Source: Frankia sp. AgB1.9
GTDB lineage: Bacteria > Actinomycetota > Actinomycetes > Frankiales > Frankiaceae
Direction: 5' to 3'
Assembly: GCF_016786355.1 (NCBI RefSeq)
Contig: NZ_JADWYX010000024.1
Span: forward strand, 1-64,000
Length of the DNA: 64,000 nt
The notes under the pieces are model-generated. The model was not told the DNA's origin and did no database searches. It worked only from the letters and a program-made list of their open reading frames with translations. Each line of letters opens with the position of its first letter. Position 1 is the first letter of the stretch. The position numbers and the translations under genes were made by a program. Positions 16,809 to 25,179 of this stretch are shown here, piece after piece.

Positions 16809-18062
16809 ATGATCCGCAAACGACGGACCATGTTAGGCGTAGCCGCAACCGCATCGGCCTTACTCTTAGCCGCCGGCTGTGGCTCGTCGAGCTCCGGCGG
16901 GGGTAACGCCTCCGCCTCCGGCAAGCCGGCGAACAAGACCATCACGATCGGTGTGCTCACCGACGTCACCGGGCCGGCGTCGTCCGGCAACAAGACGTTC
17001 GTCGACGGCGTGAAGGCGGGCGTCGTCTACGCGGCCCGCAACGGCTACAACATCAAGATCGAGATCGCCGACACCGCGACCAACCCGACGACCGCCCTGG
17101 CCGCGGCCCAGAAGCTCGTCACCCAGGACCACGTCTCGGCCGTGTTCGGCCAGTCCGCCATCTTCTTCACCGCGTCGAACTACCTGACGGCGCACAACGT
17201 CCCCGTGATCGGCATGAGCGAGGACGGCCCGGAGTGGATCACCGCGAAGAACATGTTCTCCGTGGCCGGACCGCTGCAGCAGACCAAGGTCGCGGAGACC
17301 ACCGGAAAGCTCTTCAAGCTGCTCGGCGTCACCAACGTCGCCGCGCTCGGGTACGGGGTCTCGCCGGTCTCGGCCGAGGGTGCCGCCTCCGGCGCGGCGT
17401 CGGCGGAGGTGGCGGGTCTCAAGGTCGGCTACCTCAACGGCAAGTTCCCCTTCGGCAGCACTGACGTCGGGCCGGAGGTTCTGGCCATGAAGTCGGCCGG
17501 GATCGACGGGCTGTACCCGACGGTCGACCCGAACACGGGGTTCGCGCTGATCACGGGCCTGCGTAACCAGGGCGTCGACCTCAAGGCCGCGCTGCTGCCC
17601 ACCGGCTATGGCGGCGACCTGCTCCAGGCCGGCCCCGGCGCGCTCAACCAGGCCCAGGGCGTCTACTTCACGCTCGGCTACGAGCCGGTCGAGATGCAGA
17701 CCGCCGCGACCAAGCAGCTGCAGGCCGACTTCAAGAGCGCCGGCATCACCACGGCGCCGACGTACGCCGCGTACAACGGCTACGTCTCCACCGGCCTGCT
17801 GGTCCGCGCGCTCAAGGCCAACGGCGGCAACACCGCCGCGGCGTCGATCATCAGCTCCCTGTCGAGCATCCACGACTGGGACGCGATGGGCCTGTTCGGC
17901 AGCCACAAGGCCGACATCAACGACCGCGTGAACATCGTCGGCGGGGCGGACAACTGCACCTGGGTGACCAAGCTCGAGGGCGACAAGTTCACCCTCGTCA
18001 AGGGCGCGACACCCATCTGCGGCGCCCTCGTTCCCGGCAAGACGGTGGCTCCGGCCTCCTGA
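16809..18062 (+). CDS. ABC substrate-binding lipoprotein, Leu/Ile/Val type
   Basis: 417 residues. Lipobox LLAAGC at Cys24, a Gly/Ser linker, then the two-lobed periplasmic-binding-protein fold (TIGVLTDVTGPASSGNKTF; LVTQDHVSAVFGQSA) of the Peripla_BP_6 family that feeds branched-chain-amino-acid-type ABC importers, though actinobacteria use many for aromatic acids and other ligands. ATG 16809 has AAGGGA five bases upstream. No permease or ATPase gene is nearby, so it is an orphan receptor that must dock on a transporter encoded elsewhere. Confidence 0.88.
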   Translation: MIRKRRTMLGVAATASALLLAAGCGSSSSGGGNASASGKPANKTITIGVLTDVTGPASSGNKTFVDGVKAGVVYAARNGYNIKIEIADTATNPTTALAAAQKLVTQDHVSAVFGQSAIFFTASNYLTAHNVPVIGMSEDGPEWITAKNMFSVAGPLQQTKVAETTGKLFKLLGVTNVAALGYGVSPVSAEGAASGAASAEVAGLKVGYLNGKFPFGSTDVGPEVLAMKSAGIDGLYPTVDPNTGFALITGLRNQGVDLKAALLPTGYGGDLLQAGPGALNQAQGVYFTLGYEPVEMQTAATKQLQADFKSAGITTAPTYAAYNGYVSTGLLVRALKANGGNTAAASIISSLSSIHDWDAMGLFGSHKADINDRVNIVGGADNCTWVTKLEGDKFTLVKGATPICGALVPGKTVAPAS

Positions 18063-18069
18063 CCGTGCT

Positions 18070-18105
18070 GCTCGGCCCGCCGGCCAGCTGGCCGGCGGGC
18101 CGAGC
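18070..18105. terminator. 36-bp perfect palindrome, bidirectional terminator
   Basis: Perfect 18-bp arms meeting at 18087/18088 without spacer. It fills the 45-bp space between the stops of the binding-protein gene (+) and the MarR gene (-), so it can serve both directions. Confidence 0.75.
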
Positions 18106-18107
18106 CG

Positions 18108-18584
18108 TCATCCGCTCGCTGACGGCCCGTCCGCCGGGCGGGGCCAGGGCCGGCCGCTGCGGCGTTCGATGCCGGCATTGAACCTCTTCAGGAAAGCCGC
18201 GAACGCGGCGACCTCCTCGGCCGTCCAGTCCTCGACCACCTGGTCGATACCCGCGACGATGTCGGCCCGCTGCCGGTCCAGGCGGCGCGCACCCTCGGCC
18301 GTGATCCGGAACTTCCGCGCCATCCCGCCGTCGGGGTCCGCGATCCGCTCGACCAGGCCCTCGCGGCGCATGGCCGCCGTCTGGCGATGCAGCGTCGAGA
18401 CGTCGAGGCCGAACGCCTCGCTGAGCTGCCCGAGGGACATCGGGCCCTGCATCCGGATCCGGCTCAGCAGGATGTAGGCGCTGCGCTCCAGGCCGCCGGG
18501 CCGCTGACCGCCCCGCGCGGACAGGTGCGCGTACCGGCCGAGCAGCATGCCCTCGTACTCGATCAGGTGCGTGGGCCGGTCCAT
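18108..18584 (-). CDS. MarR-family transcriptional regulator
   Basis: 158 residues, winged helix: YILLSRIRMQGPMSLGQLSEAFGLDVSTLHRQTAAMRREGLVER is the DNA-binding helix-turn-helix and wing entry, flanked by dimerisation helices. ATG 18584 has GGAGGAG six bases upstream. It is divergent from an MFS exporter and the space between holds a strong 18-bp-arm inverted repeat, the standard arrangement for a MarR repressor that controls an efflux pump and itself. It lacks a sensing cysteine in the N-terminal helix, so ligand rather than peroxide control is more likely. Confidence 0.9.
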   Translation of the reverse strand: MDRPTHLIEYEGMLLGRYAHLSARGGQRPGGLERSAYILLSRIRMQGPMSLGQLSEAFGLDVSTLHRQTAAMRREGLVERIADPDGGMARKFRITAEGARRLDRQRADIVAGIDQVVEDWTAEEVAAFAAFLKRFNAGIERRSGRPWPRPADGPSASG

Positions 18585-18671
18585 CTCGCTCCTCCCCGCG
18601 CCACCTCACCGTGCCGCCAGGACGCCCGGTTTCTCCGGCATCACGGTTCTACGGCATCCTCCGCACTCGGT

Positions 18672-18712
18672 CGAGTTTGCATCATACAAACTTCTTGTAT
18701 TGTGCAAACTCG
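18672..18712. promoter_or_regulatory. MarR operator candidate between the regulator and MFS genes
   Basis: Arms 18672-18689 and 18695-18712 match at 16 of 18 positions around a 5-base spacer. The AT-rich core (half-site GTTTGCACAATACAA) stands out in this GC-rich DNA and covers the likely promoter of the exporter. Confidence 0.75.
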
Positions 18713-18748
18713 TCGACGGCGGCGCGCCGCGGGAACAGCGAGGTACCG

Positions 18749-20275
18749 GTGAGCAGCAGCTCCGCACCGACCACCCGACCGGGACTGATCGTGGCCGTGC
18801 TGGCCGCGGGCGGCATCGTCGCCACGCTCATGCAGACCCTGGTCGTGCCGCTCATCGGCGAGCTGCCCCGGCTGCTGGGGACCAGCGCCGGCAACGCCTC
18901 GTGGGTGATCACCGCGACGCTGCTCGCCGGATCGGCGGCCATCGCGGCGATCGGCCGGCTCAGCGACCTGCTCGGCAACCGGCGGATGCTGCTGGCCTGC
19001 GTCGGATCGCTGCTGGTCGGCTCGGTGGTCTGCGCGCTGTCCGGCTCGCTGGCGCCGATGGTCGTCGGGCGGGCACTGGAGGGCGTCGGGCTGGGCGTGG
19101 TCCCGGTCGGCATCAGCGCGCTGCGGGAGCTGGTCCCGCCCGAGCGGCTCGGCTCGGCCATCGCGCTGATGAGCTCGTCGCTCGGCATCGGCGGGGCGTT
19201 CGGGCTGCCGTTCGCCGCGGTGATGGCCGAGCACGCCGGGTGGCACGCGGTGTTCTGGGTCGCGGCGGGCCTGAGCGCGGTGGTCGCCGTGCTGATCTGG
19301 CTGCTGGTTCCCGTCCTGCCGCCGCGCGCCGCGGGCAGGTTCGACGCCGTCGGCGCGGTCGGGCTCGGCTTCGGGCTGGTGTGCCTACTGCTCGCCGTCT
19401 CCAAGGGCGCCGACTGGGGCTGGACCAGCGGCACGACGGTCGGCCTGATCGCGGTCTCGCTGGCGGTGTTCGCCGCGTGGGGCTGGTGGGAGCTGCACGC
19501 CACGGACCCGCTGGTGAACCTGCGGATCGCGGCTCGCCGCCAGGTGCTGATGACCAACCTGGCGTCCGTCGTGCTGGGCTTCGCGCTCTACGCCTCGCAG
19601 CTCATCCTGCCCCAGCTGCTGCAGCTGCCGAAGGCCACCGGCTACGGCCTGGGCCAGTCGATGCTGGCCATGGGCCTGTGGATGGCGCCGTCGGGACTGC
19701 TGATGCTGCTGGTCGCGCCGTTCGGCGGCCGGCTGTCGCAGGCGCGCGGACCCAAGGTCACGCTCATCGCCGGCAGCCTGATCATCGCGGTCGGCTACGG
19801 ATCCTCCATGATCCTGCTGTCGACGGCCTGGGGCCTGCTGATCGTCTCCTGCGTCTGCATGGTCGGCGTCGCGTTCGCCTACGGCGCGATGCCCGCCCTC
19901 ATCGTGAGCGCCGTCCCGTCCTCGGAGACCGGGTCGGCCACAAGCTTCAACACCCTGGCGCGCTCGATCGGCATCACGATGGCCTCGGCGGTCGTCGGGG
20001 TCGTCCTCACCCAGCGGACCACCCTGCTGGGGAGCCGGACCGTGCCGTCGGAGAGTGGCTTCCGGCTGGGACTGCTGATCGGCTGCGGGGTCGCGGTGGC
20101 CGCCGCCACGGTCGCGCTGGCCATCCCGTCCCGGCGCGACGCCCCGCCCAGCCAGGAGGTCGCGGCGCCGGTCCCCGTGGCCGCGCCGTCACCGGAGGCC
20201 GGCGACCCGGCTCAGAACCGGACCAGCGCGGCCTCCGTCGTCAGGCCAGGACCGAACGCCATCAGGAGGGCGTAG
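18749..20275 (+). CDS. MFS drug/metabolite exporter, DHA2 type
   Basis: 508 residues with about 14 membrane segments. Family motifs include the loop GRLSDLLGNRRMLL (motif A) and a Gly-rich fifth helix GVGLGVVPVGISALRE (motif C region, antiporter type). It should use the proton gradient to export small hydrophobic compounds. GTG 18749 has GAGG upstream; the longer open frame would read through the operator. Its last 64 bases overlap, antisense, the end of the type III polyketide synthase gene, so pump and synthase may be functionally linked (inference). Confidence 0.88.
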   Translation: MSSSSAPTTRPGLIVAVLAAGGIVATLMQTLVVPLIGELPRLLGTSAGNASWVITATLLAGSAAIAAIGRLSDLLGNRRMLLACVGSLLVGSVVCALSGSLAPMVVGRALEGVGLGVVPVGISALRELVPPERLGSAIALMSSSLGIGGAFGLPFAAVMAEHAGWHAVFWVAAGLSAVVAVLIWLLVPVLPPRAAGRFDAVGAVGLGFGLVCLLLAVSKGADWGWTSGTTVGLIAVSLAVFAAWGWWELHATDPLVNLRIAARRQVLMTNLASVVLGFALYASQLILPQLLQLPKATGYGLGQSMLAMGLWMAPSGLLMLLVAPFGGRLSQARGPKVTLIAGSLIIAVGYGSSMILLSTAWGLLIVSCVCMVGVAFAYGAMPALIVSAVPSSETGSATSFNTLARSIGITMASAVVGVVLTQRTTLLGSRTVPSESGFRLGLLIGCGVAVAAATVALAIPSRRDAPPSQEVAAPVPVAAPSPEAGDPAQNRTSAASVVRPGPNAIRRA

Positions 20276-21372
20276 TCACCCGGCGCCGGCCGCTGCCCGG
20301 CGTCGCCCGACATCAGCCGCCGCAGCGCGAGCAGCACCGTGACCGACGAGCAGTTGCCATAGTCGCGCAACGTCTCCCGCGACGGGCGCAGCTGGGCGTC
20401 CGTGAGCCCGAACGCGTCGCCGACCGCGTCGATGATCCGGGGGCCGCCCGGGTGCAGCACCCAGTGGCGGATGTCCCCGGGAGTCAGCCCGGTCCCGGCG
20501 AGCAGGCGGTCCACGAAGCCCGGCGTGCTGGCCCGGATCAGCGACGGGATGGCCGGCGACAGCCGCAGGCGGAAGCCCTCCTCGTGGATCCGGATCGACA
20601 TGTGCTCGGCCGTGTCGGGCACGACCTCGGTCCGGGTCGCCAGCACCCGCGCGCCGATCGCGACCGCGACGCCGCCCAGATCCGGACCGTCGGCGGGCCC
20701 GGCCGGCCCCGCCGCCGCGGTCGGCACCGGGGTGGGCCCGGCGACCGGGCCGGTGTCGCCCTGGACCGCGCCGAGCAGCACGCTCGCGCAGGCGTCGCCG
20801 AACAGGCCGTGGACGACGGCCTGTTCGCGGGTCGCCTCCCCGCGCAGGTGGGCCGAGGTCACCTCGACGCAGGTCAGCAGCACCTGCTCGTCGGGCCGGG
20901 CCGCGAGCGCGTCGAGGGCGGCCCGCAGCCCGACCAGCGCCGCGTAGCAGCCCATGTGGCCGACGAACACCCGCCGCACGTCGGGCCGCAGCCCCAGCTC
21001 GGCGACCAGCTGGGAGTCCGGGCCGGGGCAGGCGTAGCCGGTGCTCGTCACCATGACGAACGTGCCGACCTTCGAGCGGTCCCGGCCGGCCAGCACGGCG
21101 GGCAGCGTGCGCCGGCCGAGGTCGAGGGCACATTGCTCCCAGGCCTCGACGCGAGGGCCGACCGGCGGGACGCCGTCCCGGAACGCGGTGCGCGGGTCCC
21201 AGTTCAAATGCCGGCGCTCGACGGTGTTCGCCTCGACGAACAATCGGCGCGCGTTCGGGACGTCGGCGAAGACCGCGGCATAGAACTCGTCCCAGATGTC
21301 GGTCTGGGCGATAGGCGCTCCGGGCGCTGCGGTACTCACGGCGAGCAGCGCGGGAAACATTTCTGCGGGCAT
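20212..21372 (-). CDS. Type III polyketide synthase (first)
   Basis: 386 residues of the chalcone-synthase fold. The catalytic triad is complete: Cys142 in GHMGCYAAL, His307 in WVLHPGGPRIID, and Asn340 in DYGNCSSVTVL. It condenses malonyl-CoA onto an acyl-CoA starter to give pyrones, resorcinols or similar. An Ala/Pro/Gly-rich insert at about 205-234 is unusual. The closest style is the actinobacterial PKS10/PKS18 group. ATG 21372 has GGAG five bases upstream; ATG 21357 and ATG 21408 are alternatives. The MarR-controlled exporter converges on it. A second, different type III PKS lies at 55.4 kb. Confidence 0.9.
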   Translation of the reverse strand: MPAEMFPALLAVSTAAPGAPIAQTDIWDEFYAAVFADVPNARRLFVEANTVERRHLNWDPRTAFRDGVPPVGPRVEAWEQCALDLGRRTLPAVLAGRDRSKVGTFVMVTSTGYACPGPDSQLVAELGLRPDVRRVFVGHMGCYAALVGLRAALDALAARPDEQVLLTCVEVTSAHLRGEATREQAVVHGLFGDACASVLLGAVQGDTGPVAGPTPVPTAAAGPAGPADGPDLGGVAVAIGARVLATRTEVVPDTAEHMSIRIHEEGFRLRLSPAIPSLIRASTPGFVDRLLAGTGLTPGDIRHWVLHPGGPRIIDAVGDAFGLTDAQLRPSRETLRDYGNCSSVTVLLALRRLMSGDAGQRPAPGDYALLMAFGPGLTTEAALVRF

Positions 21373-21560
21373 CTCGGCTCCGGATGGACGCGACCTGACG
21401 GGTCCCATGGTGAACAAGGAGGAAACACGCGCCAGACGAGTCGGCGGTCGACATCGAGCCTGCAGCGTCGCAGGTCCTGGCATCCGTCTGGCGCTGGAAC
21501 CGGGCGGCGGCGACCACGGCCGCCCGCGAGTCACGGGTCACGGAAGAAAGGAGAAAGAGA

Positions 21561-21626
21561 ATGCCCGGGAAGAACGAGCTCATCGCCGCGGCGCGGCGCG
21601 TAAAGCCGTCACCGGGCGCCCGGTGA
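21561..21626 (+). CDS. Possible 21-residue sORF
   Basis: AAGGAG lies eight bases before ATG 21561 and the frame closes at TGA 21624. The peptide is basic (MPGKNELIAAARRV then KPSPGAR). Its last codons lie inside the 26-bp perfect palindrome at 21605-21630. It could be a leader peptide or small protein made divergently from the PKS gene, but the length allows chance. No homologue is recognised. Confidence 0.3.
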   Translation: MPGKNELIAAARRVKPSPGAR

Positions 21627-21630
21627 CGGC
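21605..21630. repeat. 26-bp perfect palindrome
   Basis: Thirteen-base arms join without spacer and overlap the stop codon of the small ORF. It may act as a hairpin terminator or attenuator or as a protein site. Confidence 0.55.
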
Positions 21631-21888
21631 GTGCCGAAATTACCCCCTGTTTTCGCAGGCCAGATCGTAGGACGCCCGGCGAGGCCGTCGCGGGTGTTCC
21701 GAACACATTGGACCATCAATGTGACCCAGCTCTCAGGGCCGGCCTCGCCCGCGTCCGTTCCGCCATTGGCGTGGGCGCGTGCCAGGATGGCTGGCGTACA
21801 ACGACGCCGACGAGAACGCTCCGTCGCGGGTCGGCGTGGCGCACGTCGTGCGCGATGTCCTTGTCGTCCGGTCGGAGGTACCAGCCAG

Positions 21889-22161
21889 ATGAGCACGACC
21901 TGCACCCACCTGGACACCGTCGAGGTCACCCAGCTGCCCGCGGCAGTCGCCGGCTGCGCGGACTGCCTGGAGATCGGCGGGAGGTGGGTCCACCTGCGCA
22001 TGTGCCAGGCCTGCGGCCGGATCGGCTGTTGCGACAGCTCCCCGAACCGCCACGCCTCGGCGCACGCCCGCCGGGAGCAGCACCCGATCGCGCGCTCCGC
22101 CGAGCCCGGCGAGGACTGGAGCTGGTGCTACGTGGACGACGTCGCCTTCGTCCTCAGCTAG
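21889..22161 (+). CDS. UBP-type zinc-finger protein
   Basis: 90 residues, essentially one ZnF_UBP domain: CTHLD, CADCLEIG, MCQACGRIGCCDSS, NRHASAHA and EHPI-like EQHPI supply the Cys and His ligands in family order. Bacterial members are stand-alone and their partner is unknown; some sit beside ferredoxin-like or thiol genes. ATG 21889 has GGAGG ten bases upstream. Although the frame stays open much further upstream, that extension is basic and low-complexity. Confidence 0.85.
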   Translation: MSTTCTHLDTVEVTQLPAAVAGCADCLEIGGRWVHLRMCQACGRIGCCDSSPNRHASAHARREQHPIARSAEPGEDWSWCYVDDVAFVLS

Positions 22162-22221
22162 TCCTGCCCGGCCCGGCTCCGCCCGACAGGCCCAGCTCGG
22201 CCCGGCCTCGCCCACGGACAT

Positions 22222-22294
22222 GATCGCCGATTCGGCCCTCTGGTGGTTGTGAATCGGCCCTGATCACGACCAGACGAGGGCCGAGACGGCGATC
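22222..22294. repeat. 73-bp palindromic element, copy C
   Basis: GATC-to-GATC palindrome between the convergent zinc-finger and DUF2993 genes. Both arms are near consensus and the centre differs from other copies. Confidence 0.9.
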
Positions 22295-22377
22295 ACCGAG
22301 CTGGGCCGCTGGGCGGCCCGGGCCGACCTAGGCCGACCGGGCCCAAACCGGCCGCGCGCCAACGGCGGTGGCCGTGA

Positions 22378-23490
22378 TCAGCCCTGGGCGGGTTTGCACG
22401 GCGCGGGCGGGGCCGCCTTGGGCAGCACCACGTCCGCCGCGGTCGCCGTCAGCGAGAGGCCGGACGCGTCGGTCGAAGCCTGGTTGACGGTGAGCCGGAA
22501 CGGCAGCTCGCCGACCGGCAGCGCGATCGACGGGAGCAACTGGCCCAGGCCACCGAGGGGGATGCTCAGGTTGAGCGCCCCGCGCAGGGTGATCTCCGTG
22601 GGGACCAGGGTGAGCTGGTTGTCGTGGATCTGGAAGGTGGTGACGCCGCCGACCTGCTGCGGCCCGATGATCGGCACGTCCGCGGTACCGGTGATCTCCA
22701 GGCTCCGGCCGCCGTCCGTCGGGTTGACCTGGACGTCGCCCGGCTGGCCGGCGAGGTAGGTGTTCAGGTCGTCGTAGCGGACCCGGACCGTGGCCTGAAT
22801 CCTGTCGACGCGCACCTCGCCGACACTGTTGGTCAGGATCTGGTGCAGAGGGACGTGGACTCCCTTGAGGTTGGCCTGGACGAACGCGATCCGCGGCCCG
22901 GGAGTGGGAACGTTCTCGACGGTCACACCGATGTTCGTGAACTTCCCGAACAGGATCTGGGTGAGGAACGGGAAGCCGCCGATACTGACGTTCTTCACCG
23001 TCGGCGGGGCGGTCCCGCAGGCCAGGCCCTGGGTGACGCTCGTCCGCAGCTGCTTGGCCATCTCGCTCTCGGCGACCGACACCGCGATCCGGTCGACGAT
23101 CACGAACAGCAGGATGAGGATCATCGCGATCGCGCCGAGGATCATCGCGAGCCGCGGGGGCCGGCGGCGCCACCACGGCGACGGTTCCGGGGCGGACGTC
23201 CCGCCGTATCCGCCGGGGGGTATCTGGCCGCCTTCGTCCTGGCCCAGCGTGGCGCCGAAGCCGCCGGACCCGCCGGGCGGGTAGCCCGTCTCATGGTCGT
23301 CGTACGGCCGGGTCGGACGGACCGGTCTTCCTGGCTCATCGAACGATCCGGTGGCGGCCGGCTGCGCCGACCGGCCAGGGCGAGAGGAGCTCGTGTCCGC
23401 CGGGCGCCGCCAGCCCCAGGACGAGTCGGATACCCCGCTGTCGGAGGTGTCTCCGGGGCGCTGCCCGTCCGCGCCGCGCTCCTGGTTCAC
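22378..23490 (-). CDS. DUF2993 (LmeA-like) membrane-anchored protein
   Basis: 370 residues. A Pro/Gly/Ser-rich cytoplasmic N-terminus of about 110 residues leads to one transmembrane helix (LAMILGAIAMILILLFVIVD) and then an exported DUF2993 domain with VSIGGFPFLTQILFGKF, the family signature. In mycobacteria the DUF2993 protein LmeA binds lipids and takes part in lipomannan maturation in the envelope. GTG 23490 has GGGAG eight bases upstream. Single-gene unit. Confidence 0.85.
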   Translation of the reverse strand: MNQERGADGQRPGDTSDSGVSDSSWGWRRPADTSSSRPGRSAQPAATGSFDEPGRPVRPTRPYDDHETGYPPGGSGGFGATLGQDEGGQIPPGGYGGTSAPEPSPWWRRRPPRLAMILGAIAMILILLFVIVDRIAVSVAESEMAKQLRTSVTQGLACGTAPPTVKNVSIGGFPFLTQILFGKFTNIGVTVENVPTPGPRIAFVQANLKGVHVPLHQILTNSVGEVRVDRIQATVRVRYDDLNTYLAGQPGDVQVNPTDGGRSLEITGTADVPIIGPQQVGGVTTFQIHDNQLTLVPTEITLRGALNLSIPLGGLGQLLPSIALPVGELPFRLTVNQASTDASGLSLTATAADVVLPKAAPPAPCKPAQG

Positions 23491-23792
23491 CGGATCCGTC
23501 TCCCGATCTCCCCGCCGCCGGGGCCGCAGCGTCGCAGTGACGTCACCGTAGCGTCACAGTGGCGGACCGCGCCCACCGCGTCGTCAGCCCGGCCGCCGGC
23601 CGCCGTTCGTCGCCTTCGTACTGGCCGCTGTGCCGGCGCCCTGCGACCACTCTCGCACCCACCGTCAGCCGCCAGACAGCGCAGTCGGCAATACGCCACA
23701 CGAAGGGGCCGATGTCGTCCCGCGCGGCCGGCCGCTGCACGGTTACCCCTCCATGATCGCCAAGCCGCGCCGCGCATGCTAGCGTCCGCGGC
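23491..23792. other. 302-bp divergent gap
   Basis: Separates the divergent DUF2993 gene and small membrane protein gene. It holds a 10-bp palindrome (GTGACGTCAC, 23537-23546) with a further GTCAC nearby, close to the DUF2993 start. No gene or terminator seen. Confidence 0.4.
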
Positions 23793-24161
23793 ATGAACGC
23801 GGGCCGGATCAGTAGTGCGGCGCTGATGGCGGCGGGGCTGGCCGGGGTCGTCATGCCGGTCCGGTTCGCGGCGGCCCTCGACCTGCCTGCCACAACCGGC
23901 CGAGGCCGGACCGAGACCAGGGCCGGGCTTGGCGGTACCTACGCCGCCCTCGGCGGGTGGGCGCTCGTCAGCCGGGAGCCGGTGGCCCGCCGGGCGGTCG
24001 GCGTGGCCTGGCTGGGAGCGGCGGCCGTCCGGCTGGGTTCGACGGCCGTCGACCGACCCCGCACCGACTGGGTCTACTGGGCCTCGCTCGCCATGGAGCT
24101 CGGCTTCGGCGCCACGGCCCTGGCACCGCTGACGAGGCCCGGACCAGCGCCCTCGCCCTGA
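23793..24161 (+). CDS. Small integral membrane protein, unknown
   Basis: 122 residues with about four hydrophobic segments (residues about 8-30, 46-60, 66-82 and 95-112). The order of Gly/Ala-rich helices and the loop FAAALDLPA near the first helix resemble small DUF4345-like membrane proteins, but I cannot assign it. No clear ribosome site precedes ATG 23793, so the transcript may be leaderless. It converges on the esterase gene across repeat copy D. Confidence 0.6.
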   Translation: MNAGRISSAALMAAGLAGVVMPVRFAAALDLPATTGRGRTETRAGLGGTYAALGGWALVSREPVARRAVGVAWLGAAAVRLGSTAVDRPRTDWVYWASLAMELGFGATALAPLTRPGPAPSP

Positions 24162-24197
24162 CCGGGACCGACTACCTCGACCGCCGATGGGGCCCCT

Positions 24198-24270
24198 GAT
24201 CGCCGTTTCGGCTCTCTGATGGTCGCTACCGAGACTGTTTCGTAGCCATTAGAGGGCGGAAACGGCGATC
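24198..24270. repeat. 73-bp palindromic element, copy D
   Basis: GATC-to-GATC palindrome between convergent genes. Changes in one arm are often matched in the other (for example CTCTGATGG facing CCATTAGAG), which suggests pairing is retained. Confidence 0.9.
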
Positions 24271-24294
24271 AGGACGACGGGCGAACCTTGGCGC

Positions 24295-25014
24295 TCAGAC
24301 CGTGGCGACCTCCTGGAGCGCGTCGGCGACGGCCCGGGGCTCGGTGATCATCAGGTCGTGGCCGGTGTCGATGTCCCACAGCCGGCCGGCCGCGCGCGCC
24401 TTCCCCATCAGCTCCGGGTCGCGGGTGGCCAGGGTCGAGGTGCAGACGATGTGGTACTGCGGGATCGCCCACAGCGCGGTCTCGTTGGTCAGCGCCAGTG
24501 GCTGCTCGAAGCACCGCCACGGGTGCGGGGTGAGCCGTTCGTCCATCCAGGCGAGGTCGCCGGGGTCGGTGACGCCGTAGAAGGCGCCCGCCTCGGGGAA
24601 CGGGATGAGGACGAGCTCGACGCCGTCGACGACCTTGCCCGTCGGACGGGTCGCCTGGATGATCGGCCCGGCGACGTCGACCAGCGACTGGCCGTTGACG
24701 GGGTTGGCCGCGTCCAGGTAGACGAGGCGCCCGACCCGGTCGGCGGCGCGGTCGGCGATGCCGGTGATGACCATCCCGCCGTAGCTGTGCCCGACGAGGA
24801 TCACGTCGCGCAGGTTCTCGTGGTGCAGCAGCGCGACGACGTCCTGGATGTGCAGGTGGAGGTCGACGTGCGGGCCGACCAGGTGGGCCCGCTCCCCTAA
24901 GCCGGTCAGCGTCGGCGCGTACACCTCGTGCCCGGCCGCCCGCAGCAGCCGTGCGACGGGCTGGTAGCACCAGCCGCCATGTCCGCCCCCGTGTACCAGG
25001 ACGTAGGTCGCCAT
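24295..25014 (-). CDS. Alpha/beta-hydrolase, esterase type
   Basis: 239 residues. Oxyanion motif VLVHGGGHGGWCY at the N-terminus, nucleophile elbow GHSYGG, and a late His in DTGHDLMITEP that completes the triad. The pattern matches the plant-MES/hydroxynitrile-lyase-like bacterial esterases that act on small aromatic or ketone esters. ATG 25014 has GAGGAGG eight bases upstream. Divergent from a TetR regulator with a double operator between them, so it is probably the regulator's target. Confidence 0.88.
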   Translation of the reverse strand: MATYVLVHGGGHGGWCYQPVARLLRAAGHEVYAPTLTGLGERAHLVGPHVDLHLHIQDVVALLHHENLRDVILVGHSYGGMVITGIADRAADRVGRLVYLDAANPVNGQSLVDVAGPIIQATRPTGKVVDGVELVLIPFPEAGAFYGVTDPGDLAWMDERLTPHPWRCFEQPLALTNETALWAIPQYHIVCTSTLATRDPELMGKARAAGRLWDIDTGHDLMITEPRAVADALQEVATV

Positions 25015-25089
25015 GATCCCGCCTCCTCGCGGTTGGCGCGCCGGTCAGCCGGGAACCGGAGGAATCATCCGGAAGCGGGACCAGACGCG

Positions 25090-25121
25090 AGTAACACGGT
25101 TACCGAAGTAACCACGTTACT
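25090..25121. promoter_or_regulatory. Double TetR operator candidate
   Basis: Two copies of GTAACnnnGTTAC (25091-25103 and 25108-25120) separated by CGAA. Each is itself a perfect 5-bp-arm repeat, and together they form a 14-bp-arm repeat with two mismatches. They sit between the divergent esterase and TetR genes. Confidence 0.75.
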
Positions 25122-25179
25122 GTAGAGGTGTCAAGGGAACCTCGGCCCCGCGCGGTTCGCGCGGTGGTGCGCTGGTGGG

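Noticed and set aside
18547..21603. 1018-codon plus-strand open frame
   Set aside because: It spans the MFS gene, the operator and the antisense of the PKS in the wrong frame; Arg-rich and without domains.
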